Below, piece by piece: positions 1-8,922 of a DNA stretch of 64,000 bases (its first letter is position 1; each line of letters opens with the position of its first letter). The DNA is from Streptomyces rhizosphaerihabitans (lineage in GTDB: Bacteria > Actinomycetota > Actinomycetes > Streptomycetales > Streptomycetaceae): NCBI RefSeq assembly GCF_025399795.1, contig NZ_JAODTZ010000013.1, forward strand, positions 62,001 to 126,000, given 5' to 3'. The notes beneath the pieces were generated by a model that was given only the letters and a program-made list of their open reading frames with translations, made no database searches and was not told the origin of the DNA. The translations under genes and the position numbers were made by a program.

Positions 1-23
1 GGCGAAGAGGGTTGCCCCTCAGA

Positions 24-80
24 AACGGAGTGAGGGCAGTAGTGAGGGCAGTGGCGTGGTGCCACTGCCCTCACTCCGTT
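24..80. terminator. Nested inverted repeat, likely terminator
   Basis: The right arm at 61-80 pairs perfectly with 41-55 around a 5-nt loop, a 15-bp stem. Most of it can pair instead with 24-40, because the block GTGAGGGCAGT is duplicated in the left arm. It lies just downstream of the minus-strand gene ending at 123 and probably terminates it, possibly in both directions. Confidence 0.6.
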
Positions 81-122
81 ACGCCTGTTCTACGCCTGTT
101 CGGCAGGCATGCGGCGGGCGGT

Positions 123-1841
123 TCAGGAAACCGCGCTCCGCAGCCCCGTCATGTTGATGTGCTCGGTCTCGTCGTGCGCCGTCAGGTCGATGACCTGGCG
201 GTCGGCACCGCGCGAAGCCTCGCTCGCGGGCTTGAACCCGGACTCGGCCTCGGCCTTGTGCAGAGCGAGCGCCTCCTGACCGACCACATCGGCGAGGTCC
301 TCGTTCTGCACGGCCTCCATCGCGGCGGCGTCCGACGCCTCCTTCTGCGTACCGAAGAAGTCGAACCCGCCCTCGACCGAGGGACGTCGCACCTGCGCGG
401 TGTGCGGGACGACGGCGACCGCCGTCGGCACGGTGAAGTGCCCGGACCGCTGAGCCGGCTTGACGGGATGCGCCGCCCGGGCCGGCTGTGCCGCCTCGGC
501 CTGGGGAGACGTTGCGGAGGGCGTGGACGGTGCGGAGGACGACGGCTTGGCCTCGGCGGCCGCACGCTGATGCTCGCCGACCGCCTCGGGCTTCCCCTGC
601 GCCCCACCCGCCTCCGCGACGGAGTCCGAGGACGGACCCGCCTCGATGGCCGGAGCACCCTGCGGGCCCTCACCCTTCGCGACCGGGTCCTTCGCCGCGA
701 CCAGTTCCCTCGTCGCGACCGCACCCTTCGTCGCGACCTCGCTCTTCCGCAGCGCCGCGCGCCTCTTCGCCGCCGCGTCCCTCTTGACGGCCGCGTCCAG
801 CGCGGACTCGCCGCGGGCAGGCACGGTGTTCAGCGACTCGGCCGTCGCCGAGTCCGCGTCGGGGGCGGGATCCGCATCGGGGTGCGAGTCCCGCAGCGCC
901 AGGGCCACGGACGTCGAGACCGCCCCGGTCCCGACGCCTTCCGCCTTGACGCCCTCCGCGCCTTGAGCACTGCCCGCGATCCGGCTCAACGCCGCTCCGG
1001 CCCGCAGGAAGAGCGATGATCCGGCCGGAGAGAAGACTTCGGGAGACTCGTCGGTCCCGGGGCCGGCCTCCGCCGGCACCTCCACGTCCGCCTCCAGGGG
1101 AGCCGTGTCGTCGTCGGGCGCCATGAAGGCCTCGATGGCCTCCATCCCGCTCCCGGACGCGGACATCGCGCCCCCGGACTCCCCCGACTCCTCGGACCGC
1201 TCCGGCTCGTCCGGTTCCTCGGACGTCTCGATCGCCTCGGGCGCGTCCGGCGAATCCACCGCGTCGGAGTGGTCCGTCGCGTCCGGGGAATCCGGCGTGT
1301 CCGGGGAATCCGGCGTGTCCGGGGATTGCGGAGTCTCCACCGCATCCGGAGCCGTCCGCGCGGCAGGCAGGGCACGTGCCGGCACAGCCGCCTCTATGGC
1401 GAGCTGCCGACGCCCCTCCAGAGCGGTCGCCCGCTCCGTCTCGGCCGTGGCGTACCGCCGCAGCAGCGCCGCGTGTTCATTGCGCAGGCCGGCCAGCTCG
1501 GTGCGCTTGACGCGCAGCTTCTGCTCCAGCTTGACGCGCAGCTCGCGCGACTCCTCGAGGTCTGTCTCCAGTTCGGCGACGCGCTCCTCATGACGCCACT
1601 CGTCGCTGGCCCGCGCGCGCGTGAGGTCGGCGACGCGTTTGCCCGCCGAGGTGTCCCAGCGGCGCATGGCGACCGCGCCGGCGACCGCCGTCACCGCGGC
1701 ACCCGCGGCCAGGACACGGAGCGCGAACGCATCCGTGAACAGCCAGGAACCTACGGCGCAGACGAGCGACACGCCGGCGATCGCCGAAGGAGGCAGCACC
1801 CTGTGCAAGGGCGGGGAATGGCGGTGGCGTCCACGTGGCAT
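123..1841 (-). CDS. Coiled-coil membrane protein of unknown function
   Basis: The 572-residue protein has no recognised catalytic domain. Residues about 18-58 form two hydrophobic segments. They are followed by a charged heptad-rich coiled coil (about 65-150), rich in E, R and L. Next comes a long disordered region with acidic repeats of the type SPDTPDSPDT, then A/K/P-rich sequence. The C-terminal 110 residues look more ordered (FDFFGTQKEASDAA, VIDLTAHDETEH). The layout suggests a membrane-tethered scaffold, but that is inference. The ATG at 1841 has no clear ribosome site. A TAAGTT hexamer 7 nt upstream would fit a leaderless mRNA. I recall a similar protein at this place in S. coelicolor. 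Confidence 0.75.
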   Translation of the reverse strand: MPRGRHRHSPPLHRVLPPSAIAGVSLVCAVGSWLFTDAFALRVLAAGAAVTAVAGAVAMRRWDTSAGKRVADLTRARASDEWRHEERVAELETDLEESRELRVKLEQKLRVKRTELAGLRNEHAALLRRYATAETERATALEGRRQLAIEAAVPARALPAARTAPDAVETPQSPDTPDSPDTPDSPDATDHSDAVDSPDAPEAIETSEEPDEPERSEESGESGGAMSASGSGMEAIEAFMAPDDDTAPLEADVEVPAEAGPGTDESPEVFSPAGSSLFLRAGAALSRIAGSAQGAEGVKAEGVGTGAVSTSVALALRDSHPDADPAPDADSATAESLNTVPARGESALDAAVKRDAAAKRRAALRKSEVATKGAVATRELVAAKDPVAKGEGPQGAPAIEAGPSSDSVAEAGGAQGKPEAVGEHQRAAAEAKPSSSAPSTPSATSPQAEAAQPARAAHPVKPAQRSGHFTVPTAVAVVPHTAQVRRPSVEGGFDFFGTQKEASDAAAMEAVQNEDLADVVGQEALALHKAEAESGFKPASEASRGADRQVIDLTAHDETEHINMTGLRSAVS

Positions 1842-2227
1842 GGCCAGAAACTTACCGCGCGTAGGCGAATCTTGGTGCCCCGCACGGTAAAAACACAGTC
1901 ACCCCGGAACCTTTGTCCTGTACCAGGCGTCGGCAAGGCACACCGCTTGTCCCACAAGGCCCGTCACGACCCCCGGTCACGCCCGCTCCTCGATCAATTC
2001 CGTCGGCTCGGACGGTTCACCGAATCGGAATCATCGATGCGCGACATTTCCCCGAGGGGCAGCCTTTCTCCGTACCGAGCACCCTAATTCGTCCGCTCGG
2101 CACGACACGGCCCGACACGAGATGACACGGCCCGGCACCGCACGGTCTTCGGACGACACGGCCCGGGCTCGGCACCGTCTTCGGACGACACGGCCCGGGC
2201 TCGGCACGGCCCTGGCACTGCAGTGGA
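1842..2227. other. Intergenic region with a 32-bp tandem repeat
   Basis: No convincing gene was found between the coiled-coil protein start and the esterase stop. The part next to 1841 should hold the promoter of the minus-strand gene. The part near 2100-2215 is low-complexity and rich in the phrase GACACGGCCC. Confidence 0.5.
2145..2207. repeat. Two tandem copies of a 32-bp unit
   Basis: The 31 bases at 2145-2175 recur exactly at 2177-2207. Each copy begins GTCTTCGGACGACACGG. Further degenerate pieces precede them. This looks like a recent slippage duplication just downstream of the esterase stop codon. Confidence 0.8.
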
Positions 2228-3358
2228 TCAGCGGTCGCTCAGCCGCCCGCTGATCCACTGCAGCGTCGCCGGGATCTCCCGCCGCCACGTGTTGAAGTTG
2301 TGGCCTCCGCTGTCGAGGATGATCGACGAGATCCTGGTGAGCCTCTTGGACTTCACCAGGTCTATGAAGCCCAGTGTGGCCTTGTAGTTGGATTCGCCCA
2401 CCTTGCTGCTGGTGACGAGGAGTGAGGTGTCGGGCGCAGGCTTGTGCTTCAGGTACCAGCGCAGGTCAGCGGCGTTGCGCAATGCCTTGTCGCCGCGGAA
2501 GAGGTCGCCCGTCGTGCGGTCGATCGGCGCCTTGTAGTACGGCGACAGACCGGCCCCGGCCGCGTACACCCCGGGGTGGTGGACGGCGAGCTTCAGCGCG
2601 CAGTAGCCACCCGTCGAGTCGCCGATGACGCCCCAGCTCCCGGGTTTCCTGCCCACCCTGTAGTGGGCCGATACGGCGTCGGGGAGGTCCTTGGCGAAGA
2701 AGGACTCGGTCTGCGGACCGCCGGGGATGTCCACGCACTCGGTGTCCCGCGGGGGAGCGACGGCCGGCCGCAGCATGACCAGGATCATCGGCTGGCTCCT
2801 GCCGGTCCTGACCAAACGATTCTCCGTCTGCGGGAAGTGCAGGGCCGTGATGAGCGCCTTGGCGGTGCCGGGATAGCCGGTCAGTACGGTGACAGCCGGG
2901 AACGTACGGGTGCGGTACTGCGGCTGGAAGTACTCCGGCGGCAGGTAGACGTACGCCGGTGTGGCGATGTGGGTCGTACCGCCGACGATGTCGATCTTCT
3001 GGATCTGGCCACCGGTCTGCAGCCGGCCCCCGCCCGAGACGGCCACCTCCTCGGTGTCCACCACTTGGAGGGGGCCGCCGCCCGGACCGCCCGCGCCGTT
3101 GTGGTCGACGACCACACCCTCGCCCCTCTCCCGGCCCAGGAGATCCGCCCAGCTGGCGTAGAACCCGAACGCCTGGTTGGCGGACAGTCCGATCGAGGCG
3201 AACAACATCACCTGGGTGACCAGGAGCAGCCCCACACGTCCGCTGACGGACCACCAGGTGCGCCGGGCGAGCCGCGGCCACCACCACACCGTGCCGATGA
3301 ACAGCAGCACGGCGAGCAGGACCACCAATGCCAGCACCTTGTTGCTTGTGAGACCCAT
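2228..3358 (-). CDS. Membrane-anchored alpha/beta-hydrolase esterase
   Basis: 376 residues from the ATG at 3358. The N-terminus has two or three membrane segments (VLALVVLLAVLLFIG, then GLLLVTQVMLFASIGLS). The rest is an esterase-D/antigen-85-like hydrolase domain facing outward. The nucleophile elbow GDSTGGY puts the catalytic serine at about residue 248, and the likely histidine is in GGHNFNTWRRE near the end. Longer in-frame extensions to 3700 are possible, but they would run into the divergent gene and read as low-complexity sequence, so I prefer 3358. Substrate unknown. Actinobacterial relatives act on acyl esters in the envelope. Confidence 0.8.
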   Translation of the reverse strand: MGLTSNKVLALVVLLAVLLFIGTVWWWPRLARRTWWSVSGRVGLLLVTQVMLFASIGLSANQAFGFYASWADLLGRERGEGVVVDHNGAGGPGGGPLQVVDTEEVAVSGGGRLQTGGQIQKIDIVGGTTHIATPAYVYLPPEYFQPQYRTRTFPAVTVLTGYPGTAKALITALHFPQTENRLVRTGRSQPMILVMLRPAVAPPRDTECVDIPGGPQTESFFAKDLPDAVSAHYRVGRKPGSWGVIGDSTGGYCALKLAVHHPGVYAAGAGLSPYYKAPIDRTTGDLFRGDKALRNAADLRWYLKHKPAPDTSLLVTSSKVGESNYKATLGFIDLVKSKRLTRISSIILDSGGHNFNTWRREIPATLQWISGRLSDR

Positions 3359-3557
3359 GGGCTGTTCCGCCTGCGCTTTCCGTCCGGGTCCGTCCCGCAC
3401 ATCGGCGAGGCCTTGCCCTGGACTTTCCTTGCCTTTTGAACCGGCTTTTCGAAAGGGAGTGAACCTCTCTCCCCAAGACACCGTCCTAGAGGGCGCAATG
3501 TCGCCGGATGCCGGAATGGCACCGGATTCAAGGTCTCTCGCAGAACCACGGGATGCG

Positions 3558-5387
3558 ATGTCTGTCAGGGTAGATGGGGAATTGTCGGGTGGGGTTCCAG
3601 ACCGAACAGGCCGGACGCGGCGCATACTCCGCGGTCCGAGTCCGGAGGCCGTCCCCGCCCTGGTCGCCAGGGCCTGCACGCTCGTAGGCCTCCTGGACAT
3701 CGCCGCGGGCGTCTTCCCGCGCTTCCGTCACAGCCGTATGCACGCCCTGGCCGAGGTGCTGCCCGGTGCGTTCGGACCCTTCGCCGCGGCGCTGTCGCTG
3801 AGCGCCGGGGTGCTCCTGCTGCTGCTCGCCCATGGGTTGCGCCGCCGCAAACGCCGGGCTTGGCGCGCCGCGGTCCTACTGCTCCCGGCGGGTGCCGTCG
3901 CGCAGTTCGCGTACCGTCACTCGGTGATCGGCGTAGTCATCTCGGCCGCGCTGCTCGCCCCGCTGCTGCGCAACCGCGACGAGTTCGCGGCGCTGCCCGA
4001 TCCGCGCAGCCGCTGGCGCGCGCTCGCCAACTTCGTTCTCATGGGCGCCGGTTCCCTCGTCCTCGGGCTCGTCATCGTCAGCGTCCACGAGGACCGCATG
4101 ATCGGCGACCCGAGCCTGGCCGACCGCATCAGCCACGTCCTGTACGGCCTGGTCGGCTTCGAAGGCCCCGTGGACTACGCCGGCCCCACCTCCTGGACCG
4201 TCGCCTTCTCCCTCGGCGCGCTCGGCTGGCTCACCGCCGTCACCACCGTCTACCTCGCCTTCCGGCCCGAACACCCCGCCGCCCGCCTCACGGAGGACGA
4301 CGAGGCCCGGCTGCGCGTCCTCCTGGACCGGCACGGCGGCCGCGACTCCCTCGGCCACTTCGCGCTCCGCCGCGACAAGGCGGTCGTTTTCTCTCCCAGC
4401 GGCAAGGCAGCCGTCACCTACCGGGTCGTCTCCGGCGTGATGCTCGCCAGCGGTGACCCCATCGGCGACGTGGAGGCCTGGCCCGGTGCGATCGAACGCT
4501 TCATGGACGAGGCCAGGGCGCACTCCTGGACGCCCGCCGTCATGGGCTGCTCCGAGACGGGCGGCGAGGTGTGGACCCGCGAAACCGGCCTCGACGCCCT
4601 CGAACTGGGAGACGAGGCGGTGGTGGATGTCGCGGATTTCTCCCTCTCCGGGCGCGCGATGCGGAACGTACGCCAGATGGTCAAGCGCATCGAGCGCGCC
4701 GGTTACGAGACCCGGGTACGGCGCATCCGTGACCTCGGCGAAGGAGAACTGGACCGGATACGGCGCGCAGCGGAGGACTGGCGCGGCACCGACACCGAGC
4801 GCGGTTTCTCCATGGCGCTCGGCCGTATCGGCGACCCGTCCGACGGCGACTGTCTGATCGCCACGGCCCACAAGGCCGACGACCGGCCCGGCCCGTACGG
4901 CGACCTGAAGGCCGTCCTGCACTTCGTCCCGTGGGGCACGGACGGCGTGTCGCTCGATCTCATGCGCCGCGATCGCGCGGCCGACCCCGGTATGAACGAA
5001 CTCCTGATCGTGGCGGCGCTCCAGGCGTCGCCCCGCCTCGGCATCGAACGGATCTCGCTCAACTTCGCGATGTTCCGCGCGGCGCTCGCCCGCGGCGAGA
5101 AGATCGGCGCCGGGCCCGTGCTGCGCGCCTGGCGCGGACTGCTGGTCTTCCTGTCCCGCTGGTTCCAGATCGAGTCGCTCTACAAGTTCAACGCCAAGTT
5201 CCACCCGCGCTGGGAGCCACGCTTCGTCGTCTACGCCGCCTCCCGCGACCTCCCCCGCATCGGCCTCGCCGCCATGCAGGCCGAGGGCTTCGTGAACCTC
5301 GCCCTGCCCCGGATGCTGCGCCGCCGCACACCGGCCCCGCGCCCCTGCGCGCACACGGTGGCGGAGCGGAACATGAGGGCCGCGTAG
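3558..5387 (+). CDS. DUF2156 membrane protein, lysyl-phosphatidylglycerol synthase-like
   Basis: About 609 residues. The N-terminal third contains several membrane helices (CTLVGLLDIAAGVFPRF, LSAGVLLLLLAHGL, FVLMGAGSLVLGLVIV). The C-terminal half is a cytosolic GNAT-like DUF2156 domain as found in MprF/LysX proteins, which move an amino acid from aminoacyl-tRNA to phosphatidylglycerol and change surface charge. Conserved stretches include MRNVRQMVKRIERAGYE and the terminal KFNAKFHPRWEPRFVVY. No lysyl-tRNA synthetase domain is attached. Start choice: 3558 gives the N-terminus MSVRVDG. An upstream ATG at 3498 has a better ribosome site (GAGGG) and cannot be excluded. It is divergent from the esterase. 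Confidence 0.8.
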   Translation: MSVRVDGELSGGVPDRTGRTRRILRGPSPEAVPALVARACTLVGLLDIAAGVFPRFRHSRMHALAEVLPGAFGPFAAALSLSAGVLLLLLAHGLRRRKRRAWRAAVLLLPAGAVAQFAYRHSVIGVVISAALLAPLLRNRDEFAALPDPRSRWRALANFVLMGAGSLVLGLVIVSVHEDRMIGDPSLADRISHVLYGLVGFEGPVDYAGPTSWTVAFSLGALGWLTAVTTVYLAFRPEHPAARLTEDDEARLRVLLDRHGGRDSLGHFALRRDKAVVFSPSGKAAVTYRVVSGVMLASGDPIGDVEAWPGAIERFMDEARAHSWTPAVMGCSETGGEVWTRETGLDALELGDEAVVDVADFSLSGRAMRNVRQMVKRIERAGYETRVRRIRDLGEGELDRIRRAAEDWRGTDTERGFSMALGRIGDPSDGDCLIATAHKADDRPGPYGDLKAVLHFVPWGTDGVSLDLMRRDRAADPGMNELLIVAALQASPRLGIERISLNFAMFRAALARGEKIGAGPVLRAWRGLLVFLSRWFQIESLYKFNAKFHPRWEPRFVVYAASRDLPRIGLAAMQAEGFVNLALPRMLRRRTPAPRPCAHTVAERNMRAA

Positions 5388-5479
5388 CCGGCGGGCCGGG
5401 CGGTGGCCCCGGGGCGATGCCGCTCGGGGGCTGAGCGGCACGAGCGCTGCCCACCTGTCCCAGCCGACCGGGACAAGCG

Positions 5480-5552
5480 GGCTCCGGGCTCCGGGCTCCG
5501 GGCTCCGGGCTCCGGGCTCCGGGCTCCGGGCTCCGGGCTCCGGGCTCCGGGC
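5480..5552. repeat. Heptanucleotide tandem repeat (GGGCTCC, about 10 copies)
   Basis: A perfect 7-bp unit is repeated about ten times between the DUF2156 gene and folP. It lies in noncoding DNA. Such an array is prone to slippage and is likely to vary in length between strains. Confidence 0.95.
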
Positions 5553-5652
5553 GGGAACGCGCCGCGAGCGGCCGACGGCACCGGTCGCGAGGCGCCGGCG
5601 GGAGGGATCCGCACCCGCGTACCGGGACCACGGAGACCGGCAGTGGGCCATG

Positions 5653-5683
5653 AGGCCTCCCGCGGGAGGCCTAGGCTGGACGT
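5653..5683 (+). promoter_or_regulatory. Perfect 20-bp palindrome and -10 element before folP
   Basis: Positions 5653-5672 form a perfect palindrome, AGGCCTCCCG followed by its complement. It is immediately followed by TAGGCT (5672-5677), which lies 6 nt before the folP ATG. That is the spacing expected for a -10 element with transcription starting at the A of the start codon, so the folP mRNA may be leaderless. The palindrome would then cover the core promoter and could be an operator or an attenuating cruciform. No clear -35 is visible. Confidence 0.5.
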
Positions 5684-6595
5684 ATGAGTATTGAGCGCGG
5701 GCGCGGCCGAGTCGCGGGACTGCCGACGTGGGACCGCTGCGCGGTCATGGGGGTCGTGAACGTCACCCCCGATTCCTTCTCCGACGGCGGCCGCTGGTTC
5801 GACACGACGGCCGCGGTCAAGCACGGCCTCGGCCTGGTCGCCGAGGGCGCCGACCTCGTGGACGTGGGCGGCGAGTCCACCCGTCCCGGAGCCACCCGCG
5901 TCGACGAGGCGGAGGAGCTCAAGCGCGTCATCCCCGTCGTCCGCGGCCTCGCCTCCGAGGGCGTCACCGTCTCCGTGGACACCATGCGCGCCTCCGTCGC
6001 CGAGCGGTCCCTCGCCGCGGGCGCCGCCCTCGTCAACGACGTCAGCGGCGGCCTCGCCGACCCGGCGATGATCCCGGCCGTCGCGGCCGCGGGCGCCCCG
6101 TTCGTCGTCATGCACTGGCGCGGCTTCCTGGCGGGCGGAAACGTCCAGGGGGCATACGAGGACGTGGTCTCCGAGGTCCTCGACGAACTGCACGCGCGCG
6201 TGGAGGCCGTTCTGGCGGGCGGCATCGCCCCCGACCGCGTCGTCGTCGACCCCGGGCTCGGCTTCTCCAAGGACCCCGAGCACGACCTGGCCCTCCTCGC
6301 CCACCTCGACCGCCTCCGCGCGCTCGGCCACCCCCTGCTGGTCGCCGCCTCCCGCAAGCGTTTCCTCGGCCGCGTCCTGGCCGGCCCCGAGGGCGCCCCG
6401 CCTCCCGCGCGCGAGCGCGACGCCGCCACCGCCGCCGTCTCGGCGATCGCCGCCCAGCAGGGCGCCTGGGCCGTCCGCGTGCACGAGGTACGGGCCACCG
6501 CCGACGCCGTACGGGTCGCCCGCGCCGTCGAGGGTGCCCGGACCGGCGGGGCATCGGGTGCCGCCGGCGGTCAGGCCGCCGAGGGAGCCCGGTGA
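5684..6595 (+). CDS. folP: Dihydropteroate synthase
   Basis: Joins 4-aminobenzoate to dihydropterin pyrophosphate to make dihydropteroate, the target of sulfonamides. The 303-residue protein has both family signatures: VMGVVNVTPDSFSDGG (about 21-36) and GADLVDVGGESTRPGA. Pterin-loop and C-terminal motifs VDPGLGFSKD and LLVAASRKRFLG are also intact. The length is normal, with an extra Gly/Ala tail. It opens a run of folate genes (folP, NTF2-like, folB, folK, DUF3180). Its stop overlaps the next start by 4 nt, implying translational coupling. No other folP copy is in the window. Confidence 0.96.
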   Translation: MSIERGRGRVAGLPTWDRCAVMGVVNVTPDSFSDGGRWFDTTAAVKHGLGLVAEGADLVDVGGESTRPGATRVDEAEELKRVIPVVRGLASEGVTVSVDTMRASVAERSLAAGAALVNDVSGGLADPAMIPAVAAAGAPFVVMHWRGFLAGGNVQGAYEDVVSEVLDELHARVEAVLAGGIAPDRVVVDPGLGFSKDPEHDLALLAHLDRLRALGHPLLVAASRKRFLGRVLAGPEGAPPPARERDAATAAVSAIAAQQGAWAVRVHEVRATADAVRVARAVEGARTGGASGAAGGQAAEGAR

Positions 6596-7086
6596 GCACA
6601 CCGCGTACTGACGTCGAGCAGGTCGAACTCGCCAACACCGCGTTCTACGAGGCGATGGAGCGGGGCGACTTCGAGGAGCTGTCCTCGCTGTGGCTGGCCC
6701 CGCTGGACACGTCCGACGACGACTTCGAGGGCGAGGGCGCGGTCGTCTCCTGCGTCCACCCCGGCTGGCCCGTCCTCAACGGCCGCGGCGAGGTGCTCCG
6801 CTCGTACGCGCTGATCATGGCGAACACGGAGTACATCCAGTTCTTCCTCACCGACGTGCGCGTCGCCGTCTCCGGCGACACGGCCCTGGTCACCTGCACC
6901 GAGAACATCCTCAGCGGCGGCCCCGCCCCCGACGACAGCGACGAGCTCGGCCCGCTCGTCGGCCAGCTGGTCGTCGCCACGAACGTGTTCCGCCGTACCG
7001 CCGCCGGCTGGAAACTCTGGTCCCATCACGCCTCACCCGTGCTGGCCGAGTCCGGCGAGGAAGAGGACGAGGACACCGCCGGTTGA
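6592..7086 (+). CDS. NTF2-like (SnoaL/DUF4440-type) protein
   Basis: 164 residues from a GTG that overlaps the folP stop codon (GTGA). The sequence fits a cone-shaped NTF2-like fold: helix ELANTAFYEAMERGDFEELSSLW, the strand region VSCVHPGWPVLNGRGEVLRSY, and a final FRRTAAGWKLWSHHASPV. It ends in an acidic tail, EEEDEDTAG. Such proteins are small enzymes or ligand-binding proteins, and the ligand here is unknown. The tight coupling to folP and its place ahead of folB suggest a folate-linked role. That is inference from position only. Confidence 0.85.
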   Translation: MSTPRTDVEQVELANTAFYEAMERGDFEELSSLWLAPLDTSDDDFEGEGAVVSCVHPGWPVLNGRGEVLRSYALIMANTEYIQFFLTDVRVAVSGDTALVTCTENILSGGPAPDDSDELGPLVGQLVVATNVFRRTAAGWKLWSHHASPVLAESGEEEDEDTAG

Positions 7087-7167
7087 GTGGGTGTACGGCC
7101 CGCAGGGACCAACAGGTGATTGGAATCGCCGACCCGGGGTAGGGGCGGCTACCTACCCGTGAGCCGT

Positions 7168-7213
7168 GGCGTTCCCCAGGGGAAACGCCCGGTGAAGCCT
7201 CGTGGCCTTCACC
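7168..7213. terminator. Two adjacent hairpins between the NTF2-like gene and folB
   Basis: The first hairpin (7168-7189) pairs GGCGTTCCCC with GGGGAAACGCC with one bulge. The second (7191-7213) pairs GGTGAAG with CTTCACC. The 247-bp gap from 7087 to 7333 otherwise shows no gene. They may attenuate or terminate transcription from folP, so that folB has its own promoter nearer 7240-7320. Confidence 0.4.
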
Positions 7214-7333
7214 AGGGCGCCCGTCCCCGTGGGCGAGCGTTGTCAGTGCCCGCAGGTAGATTCGTTCGAGGCCGGTGTGCCGACCGCATTCGGCGCATGA
7301 CGGCCGTTACCGACAATTGCAGGAGTGATTCGC

Positions 7334-7693
7334 GTGGATCGTGTCGCGCTGCGCGGCCTCAAGGCCCGCGGGCACCACGGCGTCTTCCAGAAGGAGCGCG
7401 AGGAGGGCCAGACCTTCATCGTGGACCTGACGCTGGGCCTGGACACCCGGCCGGCCGCGGCCGACGACGACCTGGCGAAGACCGTGCACTACGGCATCGT
7501 GGCGGAAGAGGTCGTCGCCGTGGTCGAGGGCGAGCCGGTCGACCTCATCGAGACGCTCGCCGAGCGCATCGCCCAGACGTGTCTCAAGCACGACGGGGTC
7601 GAGGAGGTCGAGGTCTGCGTCCACAAACCGGACGCGCCCATCACGGTCCCCTTCGACGACGTGACCGTCACGATCATCCGGAGCCGAGCATGA
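7334..7693 (+). CDS. folB: Dihydroneopterin aldolase
   Basis: Cleaves 7,8-dihydroneopterin to 6-hydroxymethyl-dihydropterin and glycolaldehyde. 119 residues, the usual FolB size. Typical features are LRGLKARGHHGVFQKERE at the N-terminus, with the catalytic-region glutamate, the mid-protein TVHYGIVAEEV, and the terminal VEVCVHKPDAPI. The GTG at 7334 is chosen because AGGAG sits 8 nt upstream at 7321-7325. The alternative GTG at 7325 would overlap that ribosome site. The stop overlaps the folK ATG (ATGA), indicating coupling. Confidence 0.95.
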   Translation: MDRVALRGLKARGHHGVFQKEREEGQTFIVDLTLGLDTRPAAADDDLAKTVHYGIVAEEVVAVVEGEPVDLIETLAERIAQTCLKHDGVEEVEVCVHKPDAPITVPFDDVTVTIIRSRA

Positions 7694-8301
7694 CCGCGTC
7701 CTTCACCGAGGGTCAGAGCGACCCGACCGTACAGCCGGTGCCCGCCTCCGTGGTCGAGCGGGTGGACGCCGCCGACACGACCCTGCACAATCCGCGGCGC
7801 GCGGTGATCTCCCTCGGCTCGAACCTGGGCAACCGCCTGGAGACCCTCCAGGGCGCCATCGACGCCCTGGAGGACACCCCTGGTGTCCGGGTCAAAGCGG
7901 TCTCCCCCGTCTACGAGACGGAGCCGTGGGGCGTCGAACCGGGCAGCCAGCCCTCGTACTTCAACGCGGTCGTGGTGCTCAGGACCACCCTGCCCCCGTC
8001 CTCGCTCCTGGAGCGGGCCCACGCGGTCGAGGAGGCCTTCCGCCGGGTACGGGACGAGCGCTGGGGCCCGCGCACGATCGACGTGGACATCGTGGCGTAC
8101 GCCGATGTCGTCTCCGACGACCCGGTGCTGACCCTCCCTCACCCGCGCGCCCACGAGCGGGCCTTCGTCCTCGCCCCCTGGCACGACGTGGATCCCGAGG
8201 CACAGCTCCCCGGTCGCGGTGCCGTCGCCCAGCTCCTCGCCGTGGTCACGTGCGACGGTGTAGCGGCCCGCCCGGACCTGGAACTCCGGCTGCCCGAGTA
8301 G
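7690..8301 (+). CDS. folK: HPPK, 6-hydroxymethyl-dihydropterin pyrophosphokinase
   Basis: Transfers pyrophosphate from ATP to hydroxymethyl-dihydropterin, feeding FolP. 203 residues. The first 35 are a nonconserved extension. The core shows ISLGSNLGNR, VYETEPWGVE, the catalytic-loop segment RDERWGPRTIDVDIV with the metal-binding D-x-D, and LPHPRAHERAFVLAPW. It starts inside the folB stop (4-nt overlap). Steps FolB, FolK and FolP are thus encoded within 2.7 kb, and FolE faces them from the other strand. Confidence 0.95.
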   Translation: MTASFTEGQSDPTVQPVPASVVERVDAADTTLHNPRRAVISLGSNLGNRLETLQGAIDALEDTPGVRVKAVSPVYETEPWGVEPGSQPSYFNAVVVLRTTLPPSSLLERAHAVEEAFRRVRDERWGPRTIDVDIVAYADVVSDDPVLTLPHPRAHERAFVLAPWHDVDPEAQLPGRGAVAQLLAVVTCDGVAARPDLELRLPE

Positions 8302-8373
8302 TCGTTAAGGTCAAGACGACCACAGGCCGGCCCGACACGGGGCCGGCCACAGGCGGGCTACCGAAGGGGCAAC

Positions 8374-8862
8374 GTGAAAGAGCTGCGTATCAGGACACTG
8401 GCCGCCGTGTTCGTGGTGGCCGGAGTGCTGTCCTGGGCGGGCGCCCGCCTGTGGAACGCGGTGGGCACGCTGCCCCGGGTCCCGCTGGCCGCACCCATCG
8501 TCCTCGCCCTGATCGCGATCGTCCTCCTCGCGACGGCCCTGTCGCTGCGCGCCCGCCTCAAGGCGCAGCGCGAGCGCCGCCCCGGTGCCAAGGGCGTCGA
8601 TCCGCTGATGGCCGCCCGCGCGGTCGTCTTCGGCCAGGCGAGCGCCCTGGTGGCCGCCCTGGTGGCGGGGATGTACGGCGGCACCGGCGTCTTCCTCCTG
8701 GAGTCCCTGGAGGTACCCGCCCGCCGCGACCAGGCCATCTACGCCGGCCTCTCCGTCATCGCCGGAATCGGCGTGATAGCGGCCGCCTTCTTCCTGGAGC
8801 GCGTCTGCAAGCTCCCGGAGGACGACGACGAACACCACGGCGGGGCCGCTCCGGTGGCATAG
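8374..8862 (+). CDS. DUF3180 integral membrane protein
   Basis: 162 residues with four predicted membrane helices: TLAAVFVVAGVLSWAG, PLAAPIVLALIAIVLLA, QASALVAALVAGMYGG and AGLSVIAGIGVIAAAFF. This size and topology match the actinobacterial DUF3180 family, which commonly follows folK. The function is unknown. The GTG at 8374 has AAGGGG just upstream. It may be cotranscribed with folK, 72 nt away, and it converges with folE. Confidence 0.85.
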   Translation: MKELRIRTLAAVFVVAGVLSWAGARLWNAVGTLPRVPLAAPIVLALIAIVLLATALSLRARLKAQRERRPGAKGVDPLMAARAVVFGQASALVAALVAGMYGGTGVFLLESLEVPARRDQAIYAGLSVIAGIGVIAAAFFLERVCKLPEDDDEHHGGAAPVA

Positions 8863-8922
8863 CGCCGAGGCGGGCCCCATGGTCTGAGGCCGGCCCGCGT
8901 CGGCGTCCGTTCCGCGTCCGTC

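Noticed and set aside
3177..3557. Upstream in-frame extension of the DUF2156 gene
   Set aside because: It overlaps the start region and coding sequence of the divergent esterase and is low-complexity.
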